A DNA stretch of 64,000 nucleotides, from contig NZ_BSFI01000007.1 in the NCBI RefSeq assembly GCF_027922265.1, positions 322,979-386,978 of the forward strand. Reading direction: 5' to 3'. Numbering within the stretch: position 1 is the stretch's first letter; each line of letters begins with the position of its first letter. The DNA comes from Hansschlegelia plantiphila (lineage in GTDB: Bacteria; Pseudomonadota; Alphaproteobacteria; Rhizobiales; Methylopilaceae). The position numbers and the translations under genes are program-made. The notes under the pieces were generated by a model, which had not been told where the DNA came from, made no database searches, and saw only the letters and a program-made list of their open reading frames with translations. Positions 1 to 9,136 of the stretch are shown here, piece by piece.

Positions 1-1
1 G

Positions 2-466
2 GTGAAATCCGACAAGCCTTCGATCAAGGGCGCGCTCTATCTCTCGCGCGCGGCCGAGCAGGACGGCGATCCCGCCGCCGCGCTCGGCCATCTCAGGCCG
101 CTGTTCGAAAAGGCTGCGCCCGACGCGCCTTACCTCAGCGCGCTCAAGGGCGAGCTCGAACGCCTCGCCGACGTGCCGCCGCTGCCGATGCCGACCGTGA
201 CGTCGTCCGACGAGCGCAAGACGCCCGAGGAGCGCATGGCGATGGTGCGCGCGATGGTCGACGGGCTCGGCGATCGGCTCGCGGGACAGGGCGGCGACAT
301 CGGAGAGTGGCTGCGCCTGGTGAAGGCGCGTGCGGCGCTCGGCGACAACGACAAGGCGAAGGCGACGCTCGCCGCCGCCCGGGAGAAATTCGCAGGCGAC
401 GACCGGGCGACCGCGCGCCTCGAGGCGCTGGGCCTTGGACTTGGTCTCGAGGGGCGGGGCGCGTAA
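2..466 (+). CDS. ccmI: c-type cytochrome biogenesis protein CcmI (CycH), C-terminal part
   Basis: The window opens inside this gene. 154 codons of the C-terminal part are visible, and the GTG at the left edge is probably an internal valine codon. CcmI is a membrane-anchored TPR protein that holds apocytochrome c for heme ligation in the periplasm. The visible part is alanine-rich helical sequence of TPR type (leucine/alanine repeats near residues 10-50 and 100-150). The family call rests mainly on position, directly before ccmE, ccmF and ccmH in the usual alphaproteobacterial ccmI-E-F-H order. The N-terminal membrane segments lie outside the window. Confidence 0.75.
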   Translation: MKSDKPSIKGALYLSRAAEQDGDPAAALGHLRPLFEKAAPDAPYLSALKGELERLADVPPLPMPTVTSSDERKTPEERMAMVRAMVDGLGDRLAGQGGDIGEWLRLVKARAALGDNDKAKATLAAAREKFAGDDRATARLEALGLGLGLEGRGA

Positions 467-477
467 AGGGTAACGGG

Positions 478-978
478 ATGACGATCGACGCTTCCACAAG
501 CTTCCCGTCGCCGCGCCGCCGCGCGGGCGCCCGCAAACGGCGCCGGATGGCGCTGTTCGCCGTCGTCGCGCTCGTGCTCGCCGGCGCGGTCGCGCTGATC
601 CTCAACGCTTTCCGCGACACGCTGGTGTTCTTCCGCACGCCGAGCGAGATCGCCGAGCGCGGCGAGGCGCCGGGCGCGAGGCTCCGGCTCGGCGGTCTCG
701 TGAAGCAGGGCTCCGTAACGCATGACGGAACCACCACGCATTTCGTCGTGACCGACATGAAGAGCGATCTGCCCGTCACCTTCACGGGCCTGCTGCCGGA
801 TCTGTTCCGCGAGGGCCAGGGGGTGGTGGCCGAAGGGGCGCTCGGCCAGGACGGCGTGTTCAAGGCCGACTCCGTGCTCGCCAAGCACGACGAGAACTAC
901 ATGCCCAAGGACGTCGCCGACCGCCTGAAGGCGCAAGGCGAGTGGCGTCCGGACGCCGGCGGGGCGAAGCCCAAATGA
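478..978 (+). CDS. ccmE: cytochrome c maturation heme chaperone CcmE
   Basis: 166 residues. CcmE is the periplasmic heme chaperone that covalently binds heme and passes it to CcmF/CcmH. The sequence shows an arginine-rich cytoplasmic N-terminus (residues 12-23), one membrane anchor (about 25-43), then the OB-fold domain. The heme-binding motif LAKHDENYMP carries His137 and Tyr141, the residues used for covalent heme attachment and axial ligation in this family. The ATG at 478 lies 11 bases after ccmI, and the stop overlaps the ccmF start (ATGA at 975-978), so the genes are translationally coupled. Length is normal. Confidence 0.97.
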   Translation: MTIDASTSFPSPRRRAGARKRRRMALFAVVALVLAGAVALILNAFRDTLVFFRTPSEIAERGEAPGARLRLGGLVKQGSVTHDGTTTHFVVTDMKSDLPVTFTGLLPDLFREGQGVVAEGALGQDGVFKADSVLAKHDENYMPKDVADRLKAQGEWRPDAGGAKPK

Positions 979-2960
979 TCGCTGAAACCGGCCATTACGC
1001 GCTCGTCCTCGCGCTCGCTCTCGCGATCCTGCAATCGACGCTGCCGCTGTGGGGCGCCCGGTCCCGGGACGCCGCGCTGATGGGGCTCGCGAGCCCGCTC
1101 GCCGTCGCCCAGTTCCTGCTGGTCGCGATCTCGTTCGCGGCGCTGACGCACGCCTACGTCACCTCGGACTTCTCGCTGGTCAACGTCGTCGAGAACTCGC
1201 ATTCGGCGAAGCCGCTGATCTACAAGATCTCCGGCGTCTGGGGGAACCACGAGGGCTCGCTGCTGCTCTGGATCCTGATCCTCGTGCTGTTCGGCGCGCT
1301 CGTCGCCGTGTTCGGGCGCAACCTGCCCGCCCGCCTCAAGGCCGACGTGCTCGCCGTGCAGGCGATGATCTCGACCGCGTTCCTGCTGTTCGTGCTCATC
1401 ACCTCGAACCCGTTCGCGCGCGTCAACCCAGCGCCGCTCGAGGGACAGGACCTGAACCCGCTGCTGCAGGATCCCGGCCTCGCGATCCATCCGCCGCTGC
1501 TCTACCTCGGCTATGTCGGCTTCTCGATGGCGTTCTCCTTCGCGGTGGCGGCCCTCATCGAGGGCAAGGTCGACGCCGCCTGGGCGCGCTGGGTGCGGCC
1601 CTGGACGCTGATGGCGTGGTGCTTCCTCACGCTCGGCATCGCGATGGGCTCCTACTGGGCCTATTACGAGCTCGGCTGGGGCGGCTTCTGGTTCTGGGAT
1701 CCGGTCGAGAACGCCTCGCTGATGCCGTGGCTCTCCGGCACCGCGCTGCTGCATTCGGCTGTCGTGATGGAGAAGCGCGAGGCGCTCAAGATCTGGACCA
1801 TCCTGCTCGCGCTGTTGACCTTCGCGCTGTCGCTGCTCGGCACCTTCCTCGTGCGCTCCGGCGTGCTGACGTCGGTCCACGCCTTCGCGGTCGATCCCGC
1901 CCGCGGCGTCGCGATCCTGATGATCCTGACCGTATTCGTCGGCGGCAGCCTGACGCTCTATGCGCTGCGCGCCCCGGTGCTTCGACAGGGCGGCATCTTC
2001 GCGCCGGTGAGCCGTGAGGGCGCGCTGGTGCTGAACAACATCTTCCTGACGGCCGCCTGCGCGGCGGTGTTCATCGGCACGCTCTATCCGCTCGCGCTCG
2101 AAGCCGCGACCGGCGAGAAGATCTCGGTCGGCGCGCCGTTCTTCAACGCGACCTTCGGGCCGATCATGCTGCCGGTGCTGCTGATCATGCCGTTCGCGCC
2201 GCTGCTCGCCTGGAAGCGCGGCGACGCGCTCCGGGCCGCGCAAGGGGTCACGGTCGCGCTCGGCGTCGCGATCGTGGCGACGGCGATGGTCGCGGGCTTC
2301 GTCCGGGGAGGGCCGACGCTTGCGCCGGTCGGAGTCGGGCTTGCGCTGTTCGCGATCGTCGGCGCCTTCGCGGAGATCGCCGAGCGCACGAAGATCTTCC
2401 GCATCGGCCTCGGCGACAGCGTCCGCCGCGCGCGCGGGCTGCCGACCTCGACCTGGGGCGGGGCGTTTTCGCATGCCGGACTCGGCGTGACGCTGCTCGG
2501 CGTGGTGGCGGCCTCGGCGTGGTCGAGCGAGGCGGTGGTCGCGCTGAGGCCCGGCGAAACCGTCAAGCTCGCCGGCTTCGAACTGACCTTCGAGAAGATC
2601 GAGCAGCGGCCCGGCGCGAACTACCGCTCCGCGGTCGCCGAACTGACCGTGCGCGAGGGCGGCGCCGTGGTCGCGACGGTCGAGCCCGGGCGCCGGTTCT
2701 ATCTGGCGCGGAAGATGGACCTGTCTGAATCGTCCATCGTGACCTTCGGCGTCTCGCAGCTTTACGCCTCGATGGCGGAAGCGCGCACCGACGGCGCGAC
2801 GGGGCTTCGGCTGCAATACAAGCCGCTGGTCGTGCTGATCTGGCTCGGCGCGGTGGTGATGGCCTTCGGCGGCGCCCTGTCGCTCGCCGACCGCCGCCTC
2901 CGTGTCGGCGCCCCGCGCAAGGCCGCCCGCCGCGCGCCCGTGATGCAGCCCGCGGAATGA
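975..2960 (+). CDS. ccmF: heme lyase subunit CcmF
   Basis: 661-residue polytopic inner-membrane protein of the heme handling family, the core of the system I cytochrome c heme lyase. The tryptophan-rich WWD signature ([18 protein letters not shown]) lies at about residues 235-252 and is flanked by many hydrophobic segments. A periplasmic domain occupies roughly residues 520-610, followed by a last membrane helix. The start at 975 was chosen because it overlaps the ccmE stop and begins at the conserved MIAE sequence. The longer ORF from 942 would add 11 residues that are ccmE coding sequence. The 3' end overlaps an ATGA at 2957 that may once have been the ccmH start. Confidence 0.97.
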   Translation: MIAETGHYALVLALALAILQSTLPLWGARSRDAALMGLASPLAVAQFLLVAISFAALTHAYVTSDFSLVNVVENSHSAKPLIYKISGVWGNHEGSLLLWILILVLFGALVAVFGRNLPARLKADVLAVQAMISTAFLLFVLITSNPFARVNPAPLEGQDLNPLLQDPGLAIHPPLLYLGYVGFSMAFSFAVAALIEGKVDAAWARWVRPWTLMAWCFLTLGIAMGSYWAYYELGWGGFWFWDPVENASLMPWLSGTALLHSAVVMEKREALKIWTILLALLTFALSLLGTFLVRSGVLTSVHAFAVDPARGVAILMILTVFVGGSLTLYALRAPVLRQGGIFAPVSREGALVLNNIFLTAACAAVFIGTLYPLALEAATGEKISVGAPFFNATFGPIMLPVLLIMPFAPLLAWKRGDALRAAQGVTVALGVAIVATAMVAGFVRGGPTLAPVGVGLALFAIVGAFAEIAERTKIFRIGLGDSVRRARGLPTSTWGGAFSHAGLGVTLLGVVAASAWSSEAVVALRPGETVKLAGFELTFEKIEQRPGANYRSAVAELTVREGGAVVATVEPGRRFYLARKMDLSESSIVTFGVSQLYASMAEARTDGATGLRLQYKPLVVLIWLGAVVMAFGGALSLADRRLRVGAPRKAARRAPVMQPAE

Positions 2961-2990
2961 GCGGAGACAGCCGCGCCCGCTCTTACTCGC

Positions 2991-3040
2991 CTCTCCCCGG
3001 TAAGGAGAGGTCGCGAGGCGCGAGCCCAGCGGGTGAGGGG
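2991..3040 (+). repeat. CTCTCCCC-type dispersed palindromic element
   Basis: A CTCTCCCC arm, followed closely by GGAGAGG and then by GGGTGAGGGG, lies between ccmF and the signal peptide of CcmH. The same combination recurs, doubled and inverted, at 51404-51527, so this is a dispersed repeat. It sits in an open frame and would lengthen the N-terminus of CcmH if translation began at 2957. Confidence 0.75.
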
Positions 3041-3112
3041 GCGCCTGTTTCCCGGAGCGGGCTGATCCCCCTCAGCCGGCGCTGCGCGCCGACCTCCGCC
3101 CGCCGGCGAGCG

Positions 3113-3607
3113 GTGACGGCGCGCGCCTTTGTCGGCTTTTTCTTCGCGATCCTCCTCGCCTTTTCGACCGCGCCGGCATTCGCCGTGCAGCCGGGCGAGG
3201 CGCTCGCCGACCCCGCGCTCGAGGCCCGGGCGCGCGCGCTCGGCGGCGAACTGCGCTGCATGGTCTGTCAGAACCAGTCGATCGACGACAGCGACGCCAC
3301 GCTCGCGAAAGATTTACGGCTGCTGGTCCGCGAGCGCATCAAGGCTGGCGACAGCGACGAGCACGTGCTCGACTTCCTCACCGACCGCTACGGCGATTTT
3401 GTTTTGCTTCGGCCGCGTTTTCGCCTGGAAACCCTGCTTCTGTGGGGGTTCGCGCCGCTGCTTCTGGTCGCGGGCCTGCTCGGTTACCTCGTCTGGGCGG
3501 TGCGCTCGCGGCGCAGGAGCGCCCCGGCGGACGGCCTGACGGAGGCCGAGCGCGACCGTCTCGAGGCGTTGCTTGCGCGAGAAGGGGAAGGCCCCCGGCC
3601 GATCTGA
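3113..3607 (+). CDS. ccmH: cytochrome c-type biogenesis protein CcmH (CycL)
   Basis: 164 residues from the GTG at 3113. The protein has a cleavable signal peptide (hydrophobic residues about 8-20, ending AFA), the redox motif [10 protein letters not shown] with the CXXC pair that reduces apocytochrome cysteines, and a C-terminal membrane anchor before a basic tail. An ATG at 2957, overlapping the ccmF stop, is in the same frame. It would add 52 residues encoded by a palindromic repeat and precede the signal peptide by an implausibly long charged region, so I prefer 3113. No separate TPR-domain gene follows, as expected when CcmI is separate. Confidence 0.93.
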   Translation: MTARAFVGFFFAILLAFSTAPAFAVQPGEALADPALEARARALGGELRCMVCQNQSIDDSDATLAKDLRLLVRERIKAGDSDEHVLDFLTDRYGDFVLLRPRFRLETLLLWGFAPLLLVAGLLGYLVWAVRSRRRSAPADGLTEAERDRLEALLAREGEGPRPI

Positions 3608-3737
3608 GACCGCGGTCCGGGACGTCTTACCGATAATTCATCCCGCCGACAGGCGTCCGTAAGGCCGCCTACGTGAATGTCCGCAAGACACGGCCCATAT
3701 GGGGCTAGACGCTTTTCCGATCGGAGACCCAATCGCA

Positions 3738-5300
3738 ATGACGATCGATTCATCCAAGCCGGCCGGCGAGAGCAAGCCGTCCACCGCGCGCGGCTTCCTG
3801 GCGCTGCGCCGCAAGACCGTGATCGCCTCGGCGCTCGCGCTCGGCGTCGCCGGCGCCCTCGGCGGCCAGGCGATGATCTCCTCGACGCCCGCGCTCGCCG
3901 AGAGCTCCGCGATCCAGCCGCAGGCCGGCCCGGCGCTGCCGAGCTTCGCCGACGTCGTCGACCGGGTGAAGCCGGCCGTCGTCAGCGTGCGCGTGAAGAA
4001 CGTCGCGGCCGATGACGAGGACGCCGGCGGTCCCGGCGGCGGTCCGGACATGGGCCAGATTCCCGACGAGCTGAAGCCGTTCCTGAAGAAGTTCTTCGAC
4101 AACCGCCAGGGCGGCGCGCCGAAGCCGAAGAAACATCTCGGCATGGCGCAGGGCTCGGGCTTCTTCATCTCGGCCGATGGCTACGTCGTGACCAACAATC
4201 ACGTCGTCCAGGGCGCCAAGGAAGTCGAGCTCGCTCCCGACGACAACACGACCTACAAAGCCAAGGTCATCGGAACCGACGCCCGCACCGACCTCGCGCT
4301 GCTCAAGGTCGAGGGCGACCGCAAGGACTTCCCTTACGTCAAGTTCGGCGACGCGGAAGGCCCGCGGGTCGGCGACTGGGTGATCGCGGTCGGCAACCCG
4401 TTCGGTCTCGGCGGCTCGGTCACGGCCGGCATCGTCTCGGCCCGCGGCCGCGACATCAACTCCGGCCCGTATGACGACTTCCTGCAGATCGATGCGGCGG
4501 TGAACAAGGGCAACTCCGGCGGCCCGACCTTCAACCTGAAGGGCGAAGTCGTCGGCGTGAACACGGCGATCTACTCGCCGTCCGGCGGCAATGTCGGCAT
4601 CGCCTTCTCGATCCCGGCGGAAGTGGCCACCGGCATCGTCGAGAAGCTGAAGACTGGCAACTCGATCGCCCGCGGCTATATCGGCGTGCAGATCCAGCCC
4701 GTCACCGACGACATCGCCGAGAGTCTCGGCCTGCCGAAGGCTCAGGGCGCGCTGGTCGCCGAAGCCCAGAAGGGCACGCCCGGCGAGAAGGCCGGCCTCA
4801 AGTCCGGCGACACCATCCTCAAGGTCGACGGCGAGCCGATCGACAGCGCGCGCGAGCTGTCGCGCAAGATCGCGTCGATGGATCCGGGCAAGGACGTCAC
4901 GCTGACGATCTGGCGCGACGGCAAGGAGGAGACGAAGTCGCTGAAGCTCGGCACGCTCCCCGACGAGCCGAAGAAGGCCTCGCTCAACGACGACCAGAAC
5001 GACGACGACGCCGGCTCCTCGAAGGTGAAGCTCGGCATCGAGGTCACCCCCGCTTCCAAGATGGCGGGCGCCGGCGACCAGGGTCTCGTGGTGACGAACG
5101 TCGATGAGGACGGCTCGGCCGCGGGCAAGCTTGCGCAGGGCGACGTGATCCTGAAGGTCGGCGGCAAGTCGGTCTCGAGCGTCGCCGACGTCACCTCCTC
5201 GCTCGACGCCGCGCAGAAGGACGGCAAGAAGTCCGTTCTCCTGCTCGTCAAGCGCGATAACGCGACGCGCTTCGTCGCGATCGAGATCGGCCAGGGCTGA
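3738..5300 (+). CDS. degP: Do-family periplasmic serine endopeptidase (DegP/MucD type)
   Basis: 520 residues. This is a periplasmic protease/chaperone for misfolded envelope proteins. A hydrophobic export signal ends near ALAES (about residue 55). The trypsin-like domain has His155 (TNNHVV), Asp185 (RTDLALL) and Ser260 (GNSGGP), so the catalytic triad is intact. Two PDZ domains follow, at about residues 310-400 and 425-515. The start at 3738 has a GGAGA ribosome site ten bases upstream. An ATG at 3699 would add 13 residues without such a site. The two-component pair downstream suggests envelope-stress control, which is inference. Confidence 0.96.
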   Translation: MTIDSSKPAGESKPSTARGFLALRRKTVIASALALGVAGALGGQAMISSTPALAESSAIQPQAGPALPSFADVVDRVKPAVVSVRVKNVAADDEDAGGPGGGPDMGQIPDELKPFLKKFFDNRQGGAPKPKKHLGMAQGSGFFISADGYVVTNNHVVQGAKEVELAPDDNTTYKAKVIGTDARTDLALLKVEGDRKDFPYVKFGDAEGPRVGDWVIAVGNPFGLGGSVTAGIVSARGRDINSGPYDDFLQIDAAVNKGNSGGPTFNLKGEVVGVNTAIYSPSGGNVGIAFSIPAEVATGIVEKLKTGNSIARGYIGVQIQPVTDDIAESLGLPKAQGALVAEAQKGTPGEKAGLKSGDTILKVDGEPIDSARELSRKIASMDPGKDVTLTIWRDGKEETKSLKLGTLPDEPKKASLNDDQNDDDAGSSKVKLGIEVTPASKMAGAGDQGLVVTNVDEDGSAAGKLAQGDVILKVGGKSVSSVADVTSSLDAAQKDGKKSVLLLVKRDNATRFVAIEIGQG

Positions 5301-5361
5301 GCCCTGGTCGACCTGGCCGGGATCCGTCGCCGCCCCTGCGACGGTCCGGGCCTCGACTGCG

Positions 5362-5395
5362 AGCGGCGGGCGGGCCCCCCCGACCGTCCGCCGCT
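5362..5395 (+). terminator. candidate hairpin terminator after degP
   Basis: A 12-base stem (5362-5373 with 5384-5395, one G-U pair) encloses a C-rich ten-base loop and is followed by only three T residues. It lies 62 bases after the degP stop and before the response regulator gene. The short T run makes termination efficiency doubtful. Confidence 0.4.
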
Positions 5396-5491
5396 TTCGC
5401 GGATTCAGCGCCGGTCCTGCGGGGTCTTCCCCGCTCCGCAGGACTGGATCGCCGGCCGATCTCCCGCTTGCAGTCCAACGAGAGCCGCGCC

Positions 5492-6184
5492 ATGACCTCG
5501 GCGATGAAGCTCCTGATCATCGAAGACGATCGCGAAGCCGCAGCCTATGTGGTGAAGGCCTTCAGCGAAGCAGGCCACGTCGCCGACCACGCCGTCGACG
5601 GCCTGGACGGCTATGCCCGGGCGACCGAGCAGACTTACGACGTGCTGGTCGTGGACCGCATGCTGCCGAAGCTCGACGGGCTGTCGCTGATCGGCCGGCT
5701 GCGGGCGGAAGGCGCCAAGACGCCGGTGCTGATCCTCTCCGCGCTCGGCCAGGTCGACGACCGCGTGCAGGGGCTGCGGGCTGGCGGCGACGACTACCTC
5801 ACCAAGCCTTACGCCTTCGCGGAGCTGCTCGCCCGCGTCGAGGCGCTGGCGCGCCGGGGCGGCCCCGCCGCCGCCGAGACGGTCTACCGCGTCGGGGACC
5901 TCGAGCTCGACCGCATGTCGCACACCATCACGCGCGCCGGACAGGACATTCCGCTGCAGCCGCGCGAGTTCCGGCTGCTCGAATATCTGATGCGCAACGC
6001 CGGTCAGGTGGTCACCCGCACCATGTTGCTCGAGAATGTGTGGGACTATCATTTCGACCCGCAGACGAACGTGATCGACGTCCATGTCTCCCGCCTCCGT
6101 TCGAAGATCGACAAGGGCTTCGACAAGCCGCTGCTGCACACCGTGCGCGGCGCGGGATACATGATCCGTGACGGCGCTCGGTAA
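5492..6184 (+). CDS. OmpR-family response regulator
   Basis: 230 residues. An N-terminal receiver domain has acidic residues EDD at 11-13, phospho-acceptor Asp55 (VVDRMLP) and Lys105 (TKPY). A winged-helix DNA-binding domain follows (about 135-228, ending RGAGYMI). The sequence around YVVKAFSEAGH and the partner kinase resemble regulators annotated as CopR/TctD-like, but no target can be named. The start is placed at the ATG at 5492. A TTG at 5468 is in frame but less likely. The 3' end overlaps the kinase gene by 17 bases. Confidence 0.95.
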   Translation: MTSAMKLLIIEDDREAAAYVVKAFSEAGHVADHAVDGLDGYARATEQTYDVLVVDRMLPKLDGLSLIGRLRAEGAKTPVLILSALGQVDDRVQGLRAGGDDYLTKPYAFAELLARVEALARRGGPAAAETVYRVGDLELDRMSHTITRAGQDIPLQPREFRLLEYLMRNAGQVVTRTMLLENVWDYHFDPQTNVIDVHVSRLRSKIDKGFDKPLLHTVRGAGYMIRDGAR

Positions 6185-7616
6185 GCTCCTACGCACCACG
6201 GCCTTCAGGCTGGCGCTCGCCTATCTCGTCGTGTTCGCCGCGCTGTCGATGGTCGTGCTCGGCTATGTCTCGTGGCACGCGAACGCGCTGATCGCCGGCC
6301 AGCTCAACGCCACCGTCAACGCCGAGATCACGGGCCTCGCCGAGCAGTACCGGCAGGGCGGCATCCGCAAGCTCGTCGCGGTGGTCGACGAGCGCTCCAA
6401 CCGTTCGCCCGGCGGCTCGCTCTATCTGCTGACGACGTTCTCCGGCGAGGTGCTCGCGGGCAATGTGAGCGCCGCGCCCGCCGCCTCGCTGGCCGAGGCT
6501 GGCGAGCGCGAGATCCCCTATCAGCGAACCGGAGAGACCACGACCGCGCCTTATCCCGCGGTGGTGCGGGTGTTCCTGCTGCCCGGCGGATACCGCCTGC
6601 TCGTCGGCCGCGACACGGAGGAGCGCGAGCGGCTTTCGGCCGTGATCGCGAACGCCGTGCAATGGTCGCTCGCGCTCGTCGTCGTGCTGGGGCTCGCCGG
6701 CGGCGTGTTCGTCGCCAAACGCGTGCTGAAGCGTCTCGACGCCATGACGGAGACCAGCCGCACCATCATGGCGGGCGACCTTTCGGGGCGTCTCGCGGTG
6801 ACCGGCTCCGACGACGAATTCGACCGTCTGGCGCAGGCGACCAACGCCATGCTGGACCGCATCAACGAGCTGATGGCGGGGCTGAAGGAGGTCTCCGACA
6901 ACATCGCCCACGATCTCAAGACGCCGCTGACCCGCCTCAGGAACCGCGCCGAGGCCGCGCTCCGCACCGCGACGGGCGAGGAGGAGTGGCGGGTCGCGAT
7001 GGAGCAGGTGATCGCGGAGTCGGAGGGCATGATCCGCATCTTCGACGCGCTGCTGCTGATCGCCCGGGCGGAATCCGGCGGCGCCCGCGGGCAGATCGCC
7101 GAGGTCGACGTCGCCGAGGTCGCGCGCGGCGTCGTCGAGCTCTACGAGCCGCTGGCGGAGGAGCGCGGCGCGCGCCTCACGGTCGAGGCGCTCGGCCAGA
7201 TCCGGGTGCTGGGCAACAGGGAGCTGATCGGCCAGGTGGTCGCCAACCTTGTGGAGAATGCGCTGAACTACGGCACGACCGACGGCCGCCCGGGCGAGGT
7301 GACGGTCTCGGCCCTGGCGCTCGGCGCCGACGCGCGCCTCGTGGTGGCGGACCGCGGGCCGGGCATCCCGCCGCAGGACCGTTCGCGCGCCATGGAGCGC
7401 TTCGTGCGGCTCGACACCAGCCGCTCCCGGCCGGGCTCGGGCCTCGGCCTCGCGCTCGCCTCCGCCGTCGCCCGCCTTCACGGCGGCGCGCTGACGCTAG
7501 AGGACAATGCGCCGGGGCTGAGGGCGACGCTGACGCTGCCGCGGGCGGCGGACGCCGTCCTCGCAGCCGCGGAGACGCCGAAACTCGCTTCGCCGCGCCC
7601 GGCCGCCGCCGAATAG
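6168..7616 (+). CDS. membrane sensor histidine kinase (HAMP-HisKA-HATPase)
   Basis: 482 residues, with a GTG start inside the end of the response regulator gene. The order is a first transmembrane segment (about 13-35), a periplasmic sensor region (36-160), a second transmembrane segment (about 163-183), a HAMP linker (184-237), then a HisKA domain with the phospho-accepting His248 in the motif IAHDLKTPLTRLR. The HATPase domain shows the N box (NLVENALNYG) and G boxes (DRGPGIP; GSGLGLALA). It is the cognate partner of the upstream regulator. The C-terminal tail is alanine-rich and carries no domain. Confidence 0.95.
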   Translation: MTALGKLLRTTAFRLALAYLVVFAALSMVVLGYVSWHANALIAGQLNATVNAEITGLAEQYRQGGIRKLVAVVDERSNRSPGGSLYLLTTFSGEVLAGNVSAAPAASLAEAGEREIPYQRTGETTTAPYPAVVRVFLLPGGYRLLVGRDTEERERLSAVIANAVQWSLALVVVLGLAGGVFVAKRVLKRLDAMTETSRTIMAGDLSGRLAVTGSDDEFDRLAQATNAMLDRINELMAGLKEVSDNIAHDLKTPLTRLRNRAEAALRTATGEEEWRVAMEQVIAESEGMIRIFDALLLIARAESGGARGQIAEVDVAEVARGVVELYEPLAEERGARLTVEALGQIRVLGNRELIGQVVANLVENALNYGTTDGRPGEVTVSALALGADARLVVADRGPGIPPQDRSRAMERFVRLDTSRSRPGSGLGLALASAVARLHGGALTLEDNAPGLRATLTLPRAADAVLAAAETPKLASPRPAAAE

Positions 7617-7728
7617 CCCGGAGCGCTTGCCTCCGGCGCCCTCGCGTGGCAAGCCCTCGCCCCAAGCAAGGAGGACGCGGGCCGCAGGCCCCCTCCATCC
7701 CCCAAAGCCCTTTCCAGAGGAGGCGACG

Positions 7729-7938
7729 TTGGACAAACGCGAGCTCGACCGCGTCCAGAGCTATCTGCGCAAGCTGTTTCAGAACCAGACGTTCCGCGTC
7801 GTGGCGCGCCCGCGCAAGGACGACTCGGCGGAGGTCTATCTCGGCGAGGAGTTCATCGGCGTCGTGTTCCGCGACGACGAGGACGGCGATCTCTCGTACA
7901 ACTTCTCGATGGCGATCCTCGAGACCGATCTCGAGTGA
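7729..7938 (+). CDS. DUF3126 family small protein
   Basis: 69 residues matching the DUF3126 family found in Hyphomicrobiales: an N-terminal helical part (ELDRVQSYLRKLF) and a beta-rich, acidic C-terminus ending YNFSMAILETDLE. Function is unknown. The start is a TTG at 7729, placed five bases after a strong AGAGGAGG ribosome site (7716-7723). An in-frame ATG far upstream at 7627 would add a proline-rich segment and has no such site. No operon partner is obvious. Confidence 0.88.
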   Translation: MDKRELDRVQSYLRKLFQNQTFRVVARPRKDDSAEVYLGEEFIGVVFRDDEDGDLSYNFSMAILETDLE

Positions 7939-8014
7939 ACGTCCCGCGACGGGACGGCCCGCGTCTCGCGCCGGGCGGCCCTGCGGCCCCTGCGCCGCGA
8001 CGCGGCGCTCGCCC

Positions 8015-8308
8015 ATGTCGTTTCTGCTTGGATGCCTGACGCTCGCCCTGGGATTTTCGATCTCGGGCGGCGGCCTCGGGCTTCGAGGCGGCGACGAAGC
8101 GGCGGGCGAGCTTCCGCCTGCTGCGCGAGCCTGACGTCACGGCGTTCGCCGCCGTGACGGTGGTCACGATCGGCGCGGCCTATATCATGGCGCGCGATCT
8201 CATGCGGGGAGGCAGGCGCCCGCATGGGCCGTCTCCGTCGGGACGGTCGTTCTCGGCGTCTGGAGCCTGGTTCTCGGCGCGGCGGCCCTGTCGGCCTTCG
8301 CAGGCTGA
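8015..8308 (+). pseudogene. small membrane protein gene interrupted by two frameshifts
   Basis: No single frame is open, but three short frames join into one sensible 97-residue protein. The ATG at 8015 gives MSFLLGCLTLALGFSISG. A shift near 8060-8070, in a GGCGGCGG tract, leads into ASGFEAATKRRASFRLLREP and a hydrophobic stretch VTAFAAVTVVTIGAAYIMA. A second, opposite shift near 8212-8220, in a C run, leads into AWAVSVGTVVLGVWSLVLGA and the stop at 8306-8308. The net shift is zero. The product would have three membrane segments, resembling small uncharacterised membrane proteins of Hyphomicrobiales. It may be a decayed gene, or homopolymer errors in the sequence. Confidence 0.6.
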
Positions 8309-8329
8309 TCTTTATCGGGGGATTTCGAT

Positions 8330-8860
8330 ATGGCGCTTTATTCGCTTGGGGGGGGCAGTCCCCGGACGCCGGCCAATGGCCGCTTCTTCGTCGCGGAGAG
8401 CGCGGTCGTCGTCGGCGACGTGTTTCTGGATGAGGATTCGAGCGTCTGGTTCGGCTCGGTCCTGCGCGGCGACAATGAGCGGATCACACTCGGCAAGCGC
8501 TCCAACATCCAGGACGGCTGCATCCTGCACACCGATCCGGGCTTCCCGCTGGTCATCGGCGAGGACAGCTCGCTCGGCCACGGCGCCATCGTCCATGGCT
8601 GCACGATCGGGAACTGCACCCTGATCGGCATGGGCGCGACCGTGCTGAACGGCGCCCGGATCGGAAACCACTGCCTCGTCGGCGCCGGCGCGCTGGTGAC
8701 CGAAGGCAAGGAGTTCCCGGATTTTTCGATGATCATCGGCTCGCCCGCGCGCGCGGTGAAGACGCTCGGGCCCGAGTTCGAGGTCCGTCAGCTCGGCGGC
8801 GCCGCCCGCTACGTCGCGAACGGCCGCCGCTTCCGCGAAGAGATGAAGAAGATCGGCTGA
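8330..8860 (+). CDS. gamma-carbonic anhydrase family protein (left-handed beta-helix)
   Basis: 176 residues of hexapeptide-repeat left-handed beta-helix, of the Cam/CaiE/YrdA type. The metal-binding histidines expected in this family are present as His67 (ILHTD), His84 (LGHGA) and His89 (IVHG), and the C-terminus has the usual amphipathic helix (RFREEMKKI). These proteins bind zinc or iron, but many members show no carbonic anhydrase activity, so the exact substrate is uncertain. The start at 8330 follows GGGGGATT just upstream. The gene stands alone between a broken gene and a repeat-containing spacer. Confidence 0.93.
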   Translation: MALYSLGGGSPRTPANGRFFVAESAVVVGDVFLDEDSSVWFGSVLRGDNERITLGKRSNIQDGCILHTDPGFPLVIGEDSSLGHGAIVHGCTIGNCTLIGMGATVLNGARIGNHCLVGAGALVTEGKEFPDFSMIIGSPARAVKTLGPEFEVRQLGGAARYVANGRRFREEMKKIG

Positions 8861-8887
8861 GCGCGCCGCGCCAAGCGGAAGCGCGAT

Positions 8888-8998
8888 GTCCCGGCCTCTA
8901 GCCGGGACCCATACCCCAAACGTCAGCACGATCGGTCGGGAGCCGCGCCGCTTCTGATGCAAGACCGCCGCGTCTCGGTCCCGGTTCAAGGCCGGGAC
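8888..8998. repeat. GTCCCGGC-type long palindromic repeat
   Basis: A GTCCCGGC/GCCGGGAC hairpin (8888-8908) is followed about 65 bases later by another GTCCCGG...CCGGGAC pair ending at 8998. It belongs to the same class of palindromic dispersed elements as those at 54834-54951 and 52485-52580. It may also terminate transcription of the preceding gene. Confidence 0.6.
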
Positions 8999-9039
8999 AC
9001 CGCGGCGGCGCCGACGGCGCCAAGTTCCTGAAAAGAGCG

Positions 9040-9067
9040 AGGCCGGCTCCTTGGCGGGAGCCGGCCT
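9040..9067 (-). terminator. rho-independent terminator of the BTLCP gene
   Basis: A perfect 11-base stem (AGGCCGGCTCC at 9040-9050 with its complement at 9057-9067) has a six-base loop. Read on the minus strand it is followed by CTCTTTTC, a T-rich tract. It lies 70 bases after the stop of the minus-strand transglutaminase-like gene. Confidence 0.75.
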
Positions 9068-9136
9068 CTGGCTGCGACGGTCGGGGGACGGGGGGACGTG
9101 ACCGGCCGCAGGCGTTCGTGAAGGTCGTGGCGGGCG

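Noticed and set aside
897..2816. 639-codon minus-strand ORF opposite ccmF.
   Set aside because: Arg/Glu/His-rich composition and perfect antisense placement over ccmF mark it as a shadow.
5300..5491. Possible small RNA or attenuator in the degP/regulator spacer.
   Set aside because: Only one GC-rich hairpin with a weak T run is seen. A terminator explains it as well, and no promoter is visible.
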